From: Taudactylus pleione
Taxonomy: Eukaryota; Chordata; Amphibia; Anura; Myobatrachidae
Assembly: GCA_031769625.1 (NCBI GenBank)
Contig: JAUIMM010001587.1
Coordinates: forward strand, 186,001-250,000
Length of the DNA: 64,000 bases
Direction: 5' to 3'
Shown here one piece after another: positions 9,868 through 20,949 of the stretch. The notes under the pieces are model-generated. The model was given only the letters and a program-made list of their open reading frames with translations. It made no database searches and was not told where the DNA came from. The position numbers and the translations under genes are program-made. The stretch's first letter is position 1. Each line of letters opens with the position of its first letter.

Positions 9868-9944
9868 GAAGGTTCCTTGGGGGGGAGTCTTCTTGCGCGA
9901 CAAAGTGAAAGTGAAATGGGGCCCTATGTCTATAATCTAGAACT

Positions 9945-10763
9945 ATGGCTTCCCACCCTATACGATGCGCCACCATTAATGTGGCTTCCGTTTTTTCCGA
10001 ACGAGCTCGTTTCATGGCTTTCTCTTTTTTCAACACGATTGATGTTGATATTTTGTTTTTGCAAGAGACCAGGAAAGAGGACTTGTCCACACTCCGTAGG
10101 GCCAAAAGCCAGTGGAGGAGCGTGCCGTCCTACTGGTCTCTTGCGGCCGAGCCGTACGGTGGGGTGGCGGTACTTTTTACCGATATGATAACTGTACACA
10201 AGATTATAGAATTACAGGTAGGTAGGTGTATGATTTTGGATGTTAGCCTAAGGGGGCATGATCTCAGGCTGATTAACGTCTACGGACCGCAGTCGGCCTG
10301 GGATAGGAAGTGCCTCTTTGGGCTGATAAAACCATTCCTTTTTACAGCCCGGCAAGTTGTCTTTGGTGGTGATTTCAATACCATTGTAAGGCCCAAAGAC
10401 AGGGGGGGTGCAAAGTCAACCCTGGGCTATGATGCTAGGATTTTAGTTAGTATGGTAAGAGAGGCAGGTCTGGTCGATGTGCATATTCACCATAGTCCAG
10501 ACCTCACGGGTTACACATATCATTGTGGTAGTCGTAGGTCTAGGATAGATAGGTTTTTTGTTAAGGAAAGTTCAAAAACTTTACCTCCTGAGGTGAAGGC
10601 AGTAGAATTTTCTGATCACGTGTGCCCGAGTGTCGCGTTGAATGCTTTGGAAACTCCTCAGAGGGTGCGGGGCCTTTGGCATTTGAACTCTGAACTTTTG
10701 AAGGAAGAGAGTGTTAGTCAGTCCTTTAGGGATTTCATTCAACTACAGGAGACACTTCTGTAG
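9945..10763 (+). CDS. ORF2 endonuclease domain (unit 2)
   Basis: A 272-codon frame with every EN motif residue retained. It differs from unit 1 by F166 to Ile, outside the catalytic set. It ends at the same TAG as the other units. Confidence 0.9.
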   Translation: MASHPIRCATINVASVFSERARFMAFSFFNTIDVDILFLQETRKEDLSTLRRAKSQWRSVPSYWSLAAEPYGGVAVLFTDMITVHKIIELQVGRCMILDVSLRGHDLRLINVYGPQSAWDRKCLFGLIKPFLFTARQVVFGGDFNTIVRPKDRGGAKSTLGYDARILVSMVREAGLVDVHIHHSPDLTGYTYHCGSRRSRIDRFFVKESSKTLPPEVKAVEFSDHVCPSVALNALETPQRVRGLWHLNSELLKEESVSQSFRDFIQLQETLL

Positions 10764-12933
10764 GCTGGTTGGTCTAGATCTGAGTGGTGGGAAAAATGCA
10801 AAAAAAAGGACTCAGAGGTTTTTTCAGAGGCTGGTAGCACACAAAAACTTGAGAAAAAGATGTGTCTACCAGAGTTTGAGAAAGAAACTAGATTTCTTAA
10901 TCTCTGAGTGTGTCGACATAGTGGGGATATCTTCCGGGTGAAAGCCCAGCTGAAGGAGCTCCAGTATGACCATCTGGCTTCCTTGATTTTGGAGAGGGAT
11001 TATGGTAAATACCACTCGCCTGATCCTTACCAGAGTTGCAGGAAGTCGGTTGACTTAAGGGAGGTGAGGGGCTTGTATGATGATCAGGGTACTCTCTGTG
11101 AAGACAGGGATGGCATCCTGGGAGTCATCAGGTCCTATTATTTGGACCTTCTGTCTGAGCAACCACTCATTAGGGAAAGGATGGAGTCCTTTCTGAGGGA
11201 GACACCAGGGCTGGAGAAGCTTGATGCCTCTTTTGATTCTTTGGGTGATGATGTGACAGTAGAAGAAGTTAAGAGAGCTATAGACGGTTTGTGTATAAAA
11301 AAATCTCCAGGACCGGATGGTTTTACAACTGAATTCTTTAAGGCCTTTAAGGACATCTTGGCTCCCCGCCTTATGGAGGTTTAAGAGTGCCTGGGTGAGG
11401 GGTCGCTCCCTCCTTCCATGAGGTCTTCTGCCCTCATATTGTTATGCAAAGGGAAAGACCTGTCCCGTATTGAGAACTGGCGCCCCAATCACTCTTCTCA
11501 ATATGGACAGAACAATTTTGGTAAAAATACTGTTTAATCGGCTGATGGAAGTTTCCGGGCAGGTACTGTCCCCGTCTCAGCATTGCACCGTGAAGGGCCG
11601 TAGTGGCCTACGCAGATGATGTCACTGTTGTCCTGTCTTCTGTGGCAGAGGCGCAGTGCATAGAACACCCGATCTCTGACTACTCTGAAGCCTCGTGAAC
11701 CAAGACAAATGTGAAGCTTTCTGGATGGGGGAGGAAGGCGATGAGTTTGACCTTCCGGACAGCCTCCCCCGGGCCAGTCCTCAGATTAAAATTCTAGGCA
11801 TCACATTCGATCGTGGTGATTATGCCACTCAAAATTGGGAGAGGAGGATAGAGGAAGCCAACAGGAAAGTGCACTCCTGGAGAACTTGGCAGTTCTCTTA
11901 CAGGGAAAGAGTTCATCTGTGCAAAACCTTTCTGGGTCCTATCTTTCTTTACGTCAGCTATATGTGTGTTTCTTACCACAATCTTTGTGGTCTAAAGTGT
12001 TGTCCTTGTTCTTCCGTTTATTTTGGGGGAATGGGATGAATATTGTCAAGAGAGGTATTACCTACAGGCCAAGGAATGAAGGTGGATTGGGTATGGTCAA
12101 TCCAGTGGTATTTTTTGCCACAACTTTTATTAAACTTAATCTTGGAAGTCTGTTTTTGGAGACTTCTCCTTGGTGGGTAGAGAGTTTTAAGGCATGGGTG
12201 ACTCCCTTCCTTGAACTCTGGTATGATGGTGGCCATGTAAAAGCCTTCAGAGGCAGGTCTAGCAGTCTTTCGATCTATGTCATTCTGTGTTTGAAAGTGA
12301 CAAGGCAATGGGGGAGTGGCAGCAGGTGATGTCAAAACCCTTTCTAGAAGGGAGTTGGAGAGAGGCATTTTGCGGACTCACTTCTATGCTCCGCTGTCAC
12401 TAAAGGACTGCCTGGGCAAGGTCTGCTCAGATGGGATCTCTTTGATATGTTCAGAGAGAATTCCGCTGAAGTACAGAGACCTTGCCTGGCTCTCTTTTCA
12501 AGGAAGGCTCTATGTTAGAGGGCACATCAGGTGGCGAAATGCAAGTGATCGTGGCTGCCCACGTGAGGAATGTCTAGGGGAGGAGGAGACCATGGACCAC
12601 TTCCTGATTGAATGTCCCTTTAACATCTAAAATTTACAAGAGGGTTTCAAGCGCTTAACGCATTCCGTGCCTTTCAGGGCTCAGTTACCCTGAGTGGGTT
12701 TACGGAGCATTCAAGGGAACGGTCGTTATGATATGGTCACTATTTTTGTAGTCAGTTTAGTGGTTAGGTACCACACGTGGAGCGCATGGTGCTTAGTGAC
12801 AAATAGAAGCAAAATCCTTCCCTGTGAGGTGGTGGCGGGTAATATTCTTCACGAGGTTAAGAAGGAGAAGATTGGATGCCGTTGGGTGGTCAAGGAGGTG
12901 GAGACACCTAAAGCCCCCTTAGTGGGTGGCTGA
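10764..12933 (+). pseudogene. ORF2 RT and C-terminal remnant (unit 2)
   Basis: It has the same three in-frame stops, the extra A at CCCCAATCAC (about 11487) and the KGRS-to-YADD deletion at about 11600. The C-terminal frames 11835-12329 and 12316-12630 are longer than in unit 1 because the private 1-bp loss at 4970-4975 of unit 1 is absent. The finger is intact in sequence; the last frame ends at 12933. Confidence 0.88.
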
Positions 12934-13368
12934 CAATCTTCTTCCTGTTCATTCTTTGGCTTAAAGCTTTTCTTTTCACTTTTCCGCAGTAGATTTTAAT
13001 TTTGTTTTGTACAATATGGTTTTCATATGCCTAAACAGCTTAAACTCACTTTCTCTATGTCAAAGGAGTTAGTGTTGGTGATAGTTAGTTTAGTGTTATT
13101 TTTAATGTTGGTAGTAGTTTTCGTGTTGGTTAGTATAGCTAAAGGGTGGAGGGCTTGCACATTGTCTTGTTTGGGTGGTGTGAATGGAGTCTTATGGTTA
13201 CAGTGTCTAATTTTGGTTCTTTGTAAGTATTTATAGAGCTTGCTTGTTTTGTTTATACAATACCTTTCTTGGTTTGATTATGTATATGCCTGGTAAGGTT
13301 GTGTTGCAATGCTGTTTTTTATGTATTATTTATTTCATGTGTTGCACGTTTTTTTCGAATAAAAAGAT
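12934..13368 (+). other. 3' UTR with AATAAA (unit 2)
   Basis: Same length and layout as in unit 1. AATAAA is at 13358-13363 and the minisatellite begins 6 bp later. Confidence 0.7.
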
Positions 13369-13889
13369 TACCAGCATTAGCATATAGTCACATACACACG
13401 GCTGTGCACCAGGAGAAGGGCTGGTATTAGCATTGGCATATAGTTACAGACACATGGCTGTACACCAGTGGAAGGGCTGATACCAGCATTAGCATATAAT
13501 CACAGACACACGGCTGTACACCGGGGGAAGGGCTGATACCAGCATTAGCATATAGTCACAGACACACGGCTATACACCGGGGGAAGGGCTGATACCAGCA
13601 TTAGCATACTCGTATAGTCACAGACACACGGCTGTACACCAGGGGGAAGGGATGGTACTAGCATTAGTATATAGTCAGACACACAGCTGTACACCAGGGG
13701 AAGGGCTGATACCAGCATTAGCATATAGTCACAGACACACGGCTGTACACCAGGGGAAGGGCCGATACCAGAATTAGCATATAGTCACAGACACACGGCT
13801 GTACACCAGGGGAAGGGCTGATACCAGAATTAGCATATAGTCACAGACACATGGCTGTACACCAGTGGAAGGGCTGATACCAGCATTAG
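13369..13889 (+). repeat. 56-bp minisatellite, 9 monomers (between units 2 and 3)
   Basis: It matches the array at 6328-6848 in copy number and in the positions of its variant monomers. Confidence 0.95.
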
Positions 13890-13964
13890 TCTGTGCAGTT
13901 GCTCTTAGGCCCCTGGAAGTCATTTGCAACCAGGGACTGTCTGGAGTATCCCTCCCCAGGGAGG

Positions 13965-14978
13965 ATGGAGGGCCTGCCGGGAGATGGTGGAGGAGATCCT
14001 GGGGTCCTGGAGGTCTCTGTAGGCCCAGATCCTAGAGGTGGTGGAGGGCCTCTTTCCCAGCTTGCTGAAGGTACTGGCCGGCCAGTGGTAATGATTGTCC
14101 GGCTGGATGCGGCCTCAGATGGAAGTCAAACCCTGACATTGGACCCCATGCTGCATGGCTCTCCGGGGTGTGAGCTGACGCAGTGCTCCCCTATGAGTGG
14201 CAATATAAGTCTAGGGTATGAGATGGAGGAAGGCTCCCTTGGGAGTGAAGTAACCCCAGAAGGAGAGCTGATTACTTCGGGTCTACTTACCGACCGCATG
14301 GAGGAGATCTGCCCTGATGCTCAGGGCCTGATGGACGACTGCCGGGAATCCGATTCGGAGGTATTGGAGAGAGAAGTGGCTGCTGCCGCTGCCGAAGAGG
14401 CTTTCCTGGTGATGGATGTCCCGGCCCTGAAGAAGGAAGTGGCGCGAGTGTCGGATAGGATCGGGGCAAAGAGGAGGAAGCGGCAAACATGCAATAGCCA
14501 GGAGAGGTTTGTCATCCGCGACGAGCTGCTGATGCTGGCCGACAGGCTGGCTAAGTATAAAAGCAGAGTGCTGTACCTGCAAAGCCTGGCGGGTCCGGAG
14601 GCGGCTGATGCTACCCCAGCGGAGTTCCTAGAGGCCGGTGATAGAGCCTGGAGATCGGGGAATCTCGTGGTCGGCGGGTCTCCCAAGATGGCGCCGGTGG
14701 TGGGAGGGAACGCCGATTTTGGAGAAAGAGAAGGCGCGCTGATTAAAATGGAGGAGGAGGAGGCGGGCTTTCCAGTAGCTGACGGGAGCCTGGTAGAGCC
14801 AGTTCACGGAGCTCCAAAGATGGCTGTTGGGATCTTGATGCTTGTGGGTCACGATGCGGCTCACAGCGGTAAGGCGGTAGTGCCTATGGAGACTGCCGCT
14901 GTTGGGGCCGTGGAGCTGGATGGAGGAGAGGAGGCCCGGCGTGTGGTGGAGGGGGCGTGGTCCCGGTTACCATGGTGA
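13965..14978 (+). CDS. ORF1 5' part, 337 codons (unit 3)
   Basis: Same strong-context ATG. It carries an in-frame extra Glu codon in the Glu run near 14760 and keeps the GGA that B lost. It is open throughout. Confidence 0.65.
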   Translation: MEGLPGDGGGDPGVLEVSVGPDPRGGGGPLSQLAEGTGRPVVMIVRLDAASDGSQTLTLDPMLHGSPGCELTQCSPMSGNISLGYEMEEGSLGSEVTPEGELITSGLLTDRMEEICPDAQGLMDDCRESDSEVLEREVAAAAAEEAFLVMDVPALKKEVARVSDRIGAKRRKRQTCNSQERFVIRDELLMLADRLAKYKSRVLYLQSLAGPEAADATPAEFLEAGDRAWRSGNLVVGGSPKMAPVVGGNADFGEREGALIKMEEEEAGFPVADGSLVEPVHGAPKMAVGILMLVGHDAAHSGKAVVPMETAAVGAVELDGGEEARRVVEGAWSRLPW

Positions 14979-16906
14979 GCATGGACGCTGCTCCTGGGGG
15001 ATCCAATGCACTTCCTTTGCCTGCCGGTGCTATACTGATGCCTGTCAGTTCTGTCAGCTGCCGATTGAGAAAGGTTGAAGACGGCTGAACTGATTAATGA
15101 GTCTATGGAGGCGGAGATGCTACTGCTGGCTGAGAAGGTGGAAGCAGATGTGACTCTAGCTACATCTGTGGTGCCAGGGGCTCCTATGCTAGTAACAGCT
15201 TCTAGCTTGGTACAGGGACTTCCCCCACTGGATAGATCAACTCTGACTCAAGAAGAGTCAAAAGTGGTGGGCTCTCTGTATGGTGACATGGGGGGCCTGA
15301 AAGAGTCAGAGCCGCGCTTGAGTTAATAGCCGCAAATAATGCAAGGCTAGAGAGTATGGGCCAAGGTCCTATGCTAGAGTGGTGTCTGGAGGGGGAGCAC
15401 CAAGGGTCCCTAGTGCTACAACAATTGGTGACAGTGGTGGGAGTGGTACTAGTGGAGGTGCTCAAATAAGGAGGCGGAACGTAGTACAGCTGAGGTGGGT
15501 AGCTGTAGGAGATCCACCAAGCAAGGGGAAATTTTTGGAAATGATTTTTTCCTTAGGTTTCTCGCCCTTGGATCTTTTTGCTTGCATCCACCCGGTGCGT
15601 ACCCCTGAATACGATCTGAGCTTTCAGACCTTGCGGGGGTTGCAGGCGTTTGCAACTAAATGGGAGGAGAAAAAGGAGGAGGCCCCTTTCATTAACTACA
15701 GATGGTTTCTCGCCAGGATAGGGTCAAAGTCACTGTCCTGGTGAGGAATGAGAGCATTCCAGCTCAAGATATTCTTTTTTGGCTCTCCCGGTTTTGTGTA
15801 GTTCTATCCCCATGTTTAGAAAAGATCGATTATACAAAGGGGGTGTGGGGAGGTGCCTACTCAGTTTTTGTTAGATTAAACAGGGTGGGCATTGAGACCA
15901 AACACATCCAGGCTGCAGCCTTCATTGGTCGCGATAAAATTCAGGCGTTCTATCCAGGACAGCCTAGAGTATGCCACAGATGCGGCAGTTTCAGGCACTT
16001 TTCGAATAACTGCCCTGAGGTGAAATGTGCTCTTTGTGGTGAGCTGGGCCACCTATCAAAGGAGTGCAATGTTGTAAAGTGCAACCTTTGTGGGTGTGTT
16101 GGTCACCCATACAGCCGCTGCCCATCTGCTTCACACAATGAGGGGTAAGGTGGGGATATTGGTGAGCTGCTTGTGGTATTGCTAAGAGAAGGAGAAAGTA
16201 TAATGAGTGACAATGAGGTTGAGGTGGTTAAGGGAGAGTCTTCCTTCTCAGTAGTCAAGTCATCCAGAAAGAGAAGAGCAGGGCCAAAAGAGGAAGCATT
16301 CAACTGTCAAATAGATTCACTTTCTCATTGGCTGAAGATGAGGCAGAGGAGGAAAAGGAGGTGAGGGATGAGGAGGTGAGAATGCAGGAGAATGGAGAGT
16401 TGGTCCAAGGGCCTCTCAGAGAAAAAGGGTCATTAAGAAGACCACCTTTGGTGAGGCTGCGGAAGGGGCCAAGGCAAAAACTAAAAAGAAACAAGGGGGC
16501 AAGGTTACAGTAAAGTCCAAAAATGTGGTGCGTGGCTGTAGTTTGGAGTGGGATTTATCAAACCTTGAATTATCGGGGTCAGAGAAAGTTGGGGGATTGG
16601 AAAAAGTGGCTTCTATAGGAGAGCCTGATGTCGTGGAGGAAACTCCCGAGCTCAATATAAGTTCGGGTTCCTCGGGGAAGATCCCTCCAAGCCTAGGTGT
16701 TCCGGTCACTTCGGTGGATCCAAAGCTACCGGATCCTGACCCTGATCCGGATCTTGTCTCTGGCCCTCTGGCTGATGGGGATATGCAGGTTGTTGAGGAA
16801 GAGAGGTCGGTGTCTGCAGTTGGGGCTGGAGGATGTGGTGGAGGGCGAGTGTTTGGTTGTGTCGTCGTCTGGTGAGGGTATCACTCCTGAGGTGCCCTAT
16901 AAGTAA
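14979..16906 (+). pseudogene. ORF1 middle to C-terminal remnant (unit 3)
   Basis: It shares the 2-bp loss of type B. The frame 15379-15744 runs further than in A or B because the extra A is missing, but a 7-bp loss between CAG direct repeats at 15700 shifts it. The zinc-knuckle frame 15702-16148 stops at a TAA just after the third knuckle, and the rest continues at 16173-16364. The GTAAGT at the ORF1 end is ATAAGT here. Confidence 0.83.
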
Positions 16907-16983
16907 GAAGGTTCCTTGGGGGGGAGTCTTCTTGCGCGACAAAGTGAAAGTGAAATGGGGCCCTATGTCTATAATCTAGAACT

Positions 16984-17802
16984 ATGGCTTCCCACCCTAT
17001 ACGATGCGCCACCATTAATGTGGCTTCCGTTTTTTCCGAACGAGCTCGTTTCATGGCTTTCTCTTTTTTCAACACGATTGATGTTGATATTTTGTTTTTG
17101 CAAGAGACCAGGAAAGAGGACTTGTCCACACTCCGTAGGGCCAAAAGCCAGTGGAGGAGCGTGCCGTCCTACTGGTCTCTTGCGGCCGAGCCGTACAGTG
17201 GGGTGGCGGTACTTTTTACCGATATGATAACTGTACACAAGATTATAGAATTACAGGTAGGTAGGTGTATGGTTTTGGATGTTAGCCTAAGGGGGCATGA
17301 TCTCAAGCTGATTAACGTCTACGGACCGCAGTCGGCCTGGGATAGGAAGTGCCTCTTTGGGCTGATAAAACCATTCCTTTTTACAGCCCGGCAAGTTGTC
17401 TTTGGTGGTGATTTCAATACCATTGTAAGGCCCAAAGACAGGGGGGGTGCAAAGTCAACCCTGGGCTATGATGCTAGGTTTTTAGTTAGTATGGTAAGAG
17501 AGGCAGGTCTGGTCGATGTGCATATTCACCATAGTCCAGACCTCACGGGTTACACATATCATTGTGGTAGTCGTAGGTCTAGGATAGATAGGTTTTTTGT
17601 TAAGGAAAGTTCAAAAACTTTACCTCCTGAGGTGAAGGCAGTAGAATTTTCTGATCACGTGTGCCCGAGTGTCGCGTTGAATGCTTTGGAAACTCCTCAG
17701 AGGGTGCGGGGCCTTTGGCATTTGAACTCTGAACTTTTGAAGGAAGAGAGTGTTAGTCAGTCCTTTAGGGACTTCATTCAAATACAGGAGACACTTCTGT
17801 AG
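16984..17802 (+). CDS. ORF2 endonuclease domain (unit 3)
   Basis: 272 codons with the catalytic set complete. Changes relative to unit 1 are G72S, I97V, R108K and L269I, none at a motif residue. I97V is shared with units 6-9. Confidence 0.9.
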   Translation: MASHPIRCATINVASVFSERARFMAFSFFNTIDVDILFLQETRKEDLSTLRRAKSQWRSVPSYWSLAAEPYSGVAVLFTDMITVHKIIELQVGRCMVLDVSLRGHDLKLINVYGPQSAWDRKCLFGLIKPFLFTARQVVFGGDFNTIVRPKDRGGAKSTLGYDARFLVSMVREAGLVDVHIHHSPDLTGYTYHCGSRRSRIDRFFVKESSKTLPPEVKAVEFSDHVCPSVALNALETPQRVRGLWHLNSELLKEESVSQSFRDFIQIQETLL

Positions 17803-19970
17803 GCTGGTTGGTCTAGATCTGAGTGGTGGGAAAAATGCAAAAAAAAGGACTCAGAGGTATTTTCAGAGGCTGGTAGCACACAAAAACTTGAGAAAAAGAT
17901 GCGTCTACCAGAGTTTGAGAAAGAAACTAGATTTCTTAATCTCTGAGTGTGTCGACATAGTGGGGATATCTTCCGGGTGAAAGCCCAGCTGAAGGAGCTC
18001 CAGTATGACCATCTGGCTTCCTTGATTTTGGAGAGGGATTATGGTAAATACCACTCGCCTGATCCTTACCAGAGTTGCAGGAAGTCGGTTGACTTAAGGG
18101 AGGTGAGGGGCTTGTATGATGATCAGGGTACTCTCTGTGAAGACAGGGATGGCATCCTGGGAGTCATCAGGTCCTATTATTTGGACCTTCTGTCTGAGCA
18201 ACCACTCATTAGAGAAAGGATGGAGTCCTTTCTGAGGGAGACACCAGGGCTGGAGAAGCTTGATGCCTCTTTTGATTCTTTGGGTGATGATGTGACAGTA
18301 GAAGAAGTTAAGAGAGCTATAGACGGTTTGTGTATAAAAAAATCTCCAGGACCGGATGGTTTTACAACTGAATTCTTTAAGGCCTTTAAGGACATCTTGG
18401 CTCCCGGCCTTATGGAGGTTTAAGAGTGCCTGGGTGAGGGGTCGCTCCCTCCTTCCATGAGGTCTTCTGCCCTCATATTGTTATGCAAAGGGAAAGACCT
18501 GTCCCGTATTGAGAACTGGCGCCCCATCGCTCTTCTCAATATGGACAGAACAATTTTGGTAAAAATACTGTTTAATCGGCTGATGGAAGTTTCCGGGCAG
18601 GTACTGTCCCCGTCTCAGCATTGCACCGTGAAGGGCCGTAGTGGCCTACGCAGATGATGTCACTGTTGTCCTGTCTTCTGTGGCAGAGGCGCAGTGCATA
18701 GAACTCCCGATCTCTGACTACTCTGAAGCCTCGTGAACCAAGACAAATGTGAAGCTTTCTGGATGGGGGAGGAAGGCGATGAGTTTGACCTTCCGGACAG
18801 CCTCCCCCGGGCCAGTCCTCAGATTAAAATTCTAGGCATCACATTCGATCGTGGTGATTATGCCACTCAAAATTGGGAGAGGAGGATAGAGGAAGCCAAC
18901 AGGAAAGTGCAGTCCTGGAGAACTTGGCAGTTCTCTTACAGGGAAAGGGTTCATCTGTGCAAAACCTTTCTGGTTCCTATCTTTCTTTACGTCAGCTATA
19001 TGTGTGTTTCTTACCACAATCTTTGTGGTCTAAAGTGTTGTCCTTGTTCTTCCGTTTATTTTGGGGGAATGGGATGAATATTGTCAAGAGAGGTATTACC
19101 TACAGGCCAAGGAATGAAGGTGGATTGGGTATGGTCAATCCAGTGGTATTTTTTGCCACAACTTTTATTAAACTTAATCTTGGAAGTCTGTTTTTGGAGA
19201 CTTCTCCTTGGTGGGTACAGAGTTTTAAGGCATGGGTGACTCCCTTCCTTGAACTCTGGTATGATGGTGGCCATGTAAAAGCCTTCAGAGGCAGGTCTGG
19301 CAGTCTTTCGATCTATGTCATTCTGTGTTTGAAAGTGACAAGGCAATGGGGGAGTGGCAGCGGGTGATGTCAAAACCCTTTCTAGAAGGGAGTTGGAGAG
19401 AGGCATTTTGCGGACTCACTTCTATGCTCCGCTGTCACTAAAGGACTGCCTGGGCAAGGTCTGCTCAGATGGGATCTCTTTGATATGTTCAGAGAGAATT
19501 CCGCTGAAGTACAGAGACCTTGCCTGGCTCTCTTTTCAAGGAAGGCTCTATGTTAGAGGGCACATCAGGTGGCGAAATGCAGGTGATCGTGGCTGCCCAC
19601 GTGAGGAATGTCTAGGGGAGGAGGAGACCATGGACCACTTCCTGATTGAATGTCCCTTTAACATCTAAAATTTACAAGAGGGTTTCAAGCGTTTAACGCA
19701 TTCCGTGCCTTTCAGGGCTCAGTTACCCTGAGTGGGTTTACGGAGCATTCAAGGGAACGGTCGTTATGATATGGTCACTATTTTTGTAGTCAGTTTAGTG
19801 GTTAGGTACCACACGTGGAGCGCATGGTGCTTAGTGACAAATAGAAGCAAATCCTTCCCTGTGAGGTGGTGGCGGGTAATATTCTTCACGAGGTTAAGAA
19901 GGAGAAGATTGGATGCCGTTGGGTGGTCAAGGAGGTGGAGACACCTAAAGCCCCCTTAGTGGGTGTCTGA
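17803..19970 (+). pseudogene. ORF2 RT and C-terminal remnant (unit 3)
   Basis: The three stops and the KGRS-to-YADD deletion are present. CCCCATCG lacks the A insertion, so the frame 18457-18657 reads through NWRPIALLN to KGRS. A lost A at about 19850 shifts the extreme C-terminus. G at 18406 changes Arg to Gly and is private to this copy. Confidence 0.88.
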
Positions 19971-20409
19971 CAATCTTCTTCCTGTTCATTCTTTGGCTTA
20001 AAGCTTTTCTTTTCACTTTTCCGCAGTAGATTTTAATTTTGTTTTGTACAATATGGTTTTCATATGCCTAAACAGCTTAAACTCACTTTCTCTATGTCAA
20101 AGGAGTTAGTGTTGGTGATAGTTAGTTTAGTGTTATTTTTAATGTTGGTAGTAGTTTTCGTGTTGGTTAGTATAGCTAAAGGGTGGAGGGCTTGCACATT
20201 GTCTTGTTTGGGTGGTGTGAATGGAGTCTTATGGTTACAGTGTCTAATTTTGGTTCTTTGTATGTAAGTATTTATAGAGCTTGCTTGTTTTGTTTATACA
20301 ATACCTTTCTTGGTTTGATTATGTATATGCCTGGTAAGGTTGTGTTGCAATGCTGTTTTTTATGTATTATTTATTTCATGTGTTGCACGTTTTTTTCGAA
20401 TAAAAAGAT
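19971..20409 (+). other. 3' UTR with AATAAA (unit 3)
   Basis: It has four extra bases (TATG) before the GTAAGT relative to types A and B. AATAAA is at 20399-20404. Confidence 0.7.
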
Positions 20410-20874
20410 TACCAGCATTAGCATATAGTCACATACACACGGCTGTGCACAAGGAGAAGGGCTGGTATTAGCATTGGCATATAGTTACAGACACATGGCT
20501 GTACACCAGTGGAAGGGCTGATACCAGCATTAGCATATAATCACAGACACACGGCTGTACACCGGGGGAAGGGCTGATACCAGCATTAGCATATAGTCAC
20601 AGACACACGGCTATACACCGGGGGAAGGGCTGATACCAGCATTAGCATACTCGTATAGTCACAGACACACGGCTGTACACCAGGGGGAAGGGATGGTACT
20701 AGCATTAGTATATAGTCAGACACACAGCTGTACACCAGGGGAAGGGCTGATACCAGCATTAGCATATAGTCATAGACACACGGCTGTACACCAGGGGAAG
20801 GGCTGATACCAGAATTAGCATATAGTCACAGACACATGGCTGTACACCAGTGGAAGGGCTGATACCAGCATTAG
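20410..20874 (+). repeat. 56-bp minisatellite, 8 monomers (between units 3 and 4)
   Basis: One monomer fewer than after types A and B, which accounts for the 56-bp shorter unit. The CTCGTA-insertion and 2-bp-loss monomers are kept. The first monomer reads GTGCACAAGG. Confidence 0.95.
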
Positions 20875-20949
20875 TCTGTGCAGTTGCTCTTAGGCCCCTG
20901 GAAGTCATTTGCAACCAGGGACTGTCTGGAGTATCCCTCCCCAGGGAGG

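Larger units (their letters stand above)
6852..13892 (+). mobile_element. LINE unit 2 (type B), complete
   Basis: This is the first complete unit in the window, 7041 bp. Type B states: a Val codon at 7353-7355, the loss of one GGA near 7880, the 2-bp loss giving GCCTGTCAG at 7991-7999, TCTCACC at 8669-8675 (Arg to His), an Ile codon at 10439-10441, and CCCCAATCAC in the RT. It matches unit 5 except for C at 11874. Confidence 0.93.
1..20877 (+). repeat. Higher-order repeat copy 1 (units A-B-C), 5' end cut
   Basis: Units 1, 2 and 3 differ from one another but match units 4, 5 and 6 respectively. Diagnostic states of A: TAG in place of CAG at 1556-1558. B: a Val codon at 7353-7355 and a 3-bp loss near 7880. 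C: an extra GAG near 14760, a 7-bp loss at 15700 and a TAA at 16146-16148. Position 1 corresponds to 21072 in copy 2. Confidence 0.93.
13893..20877 (+). mobile_element. LINE unit 3 (type C), complete
   Basis: 6985 bp, shorter than B by one minisatellite monomer. Type C states: an extra GAG near 14760, GGGGAAATTT at 15527-15536, a 7-bp loss at 15700, TAA at 16146-16148, GATTGG at 16595 and AATACAGG in EN. There is no extra A at 15657 or in the RT. The 5' end resembles B, and the part after about 15.6 kb resembles units 7-10. Private to this copy: 15064, 15066 and 18406. Confidence 0.93.
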
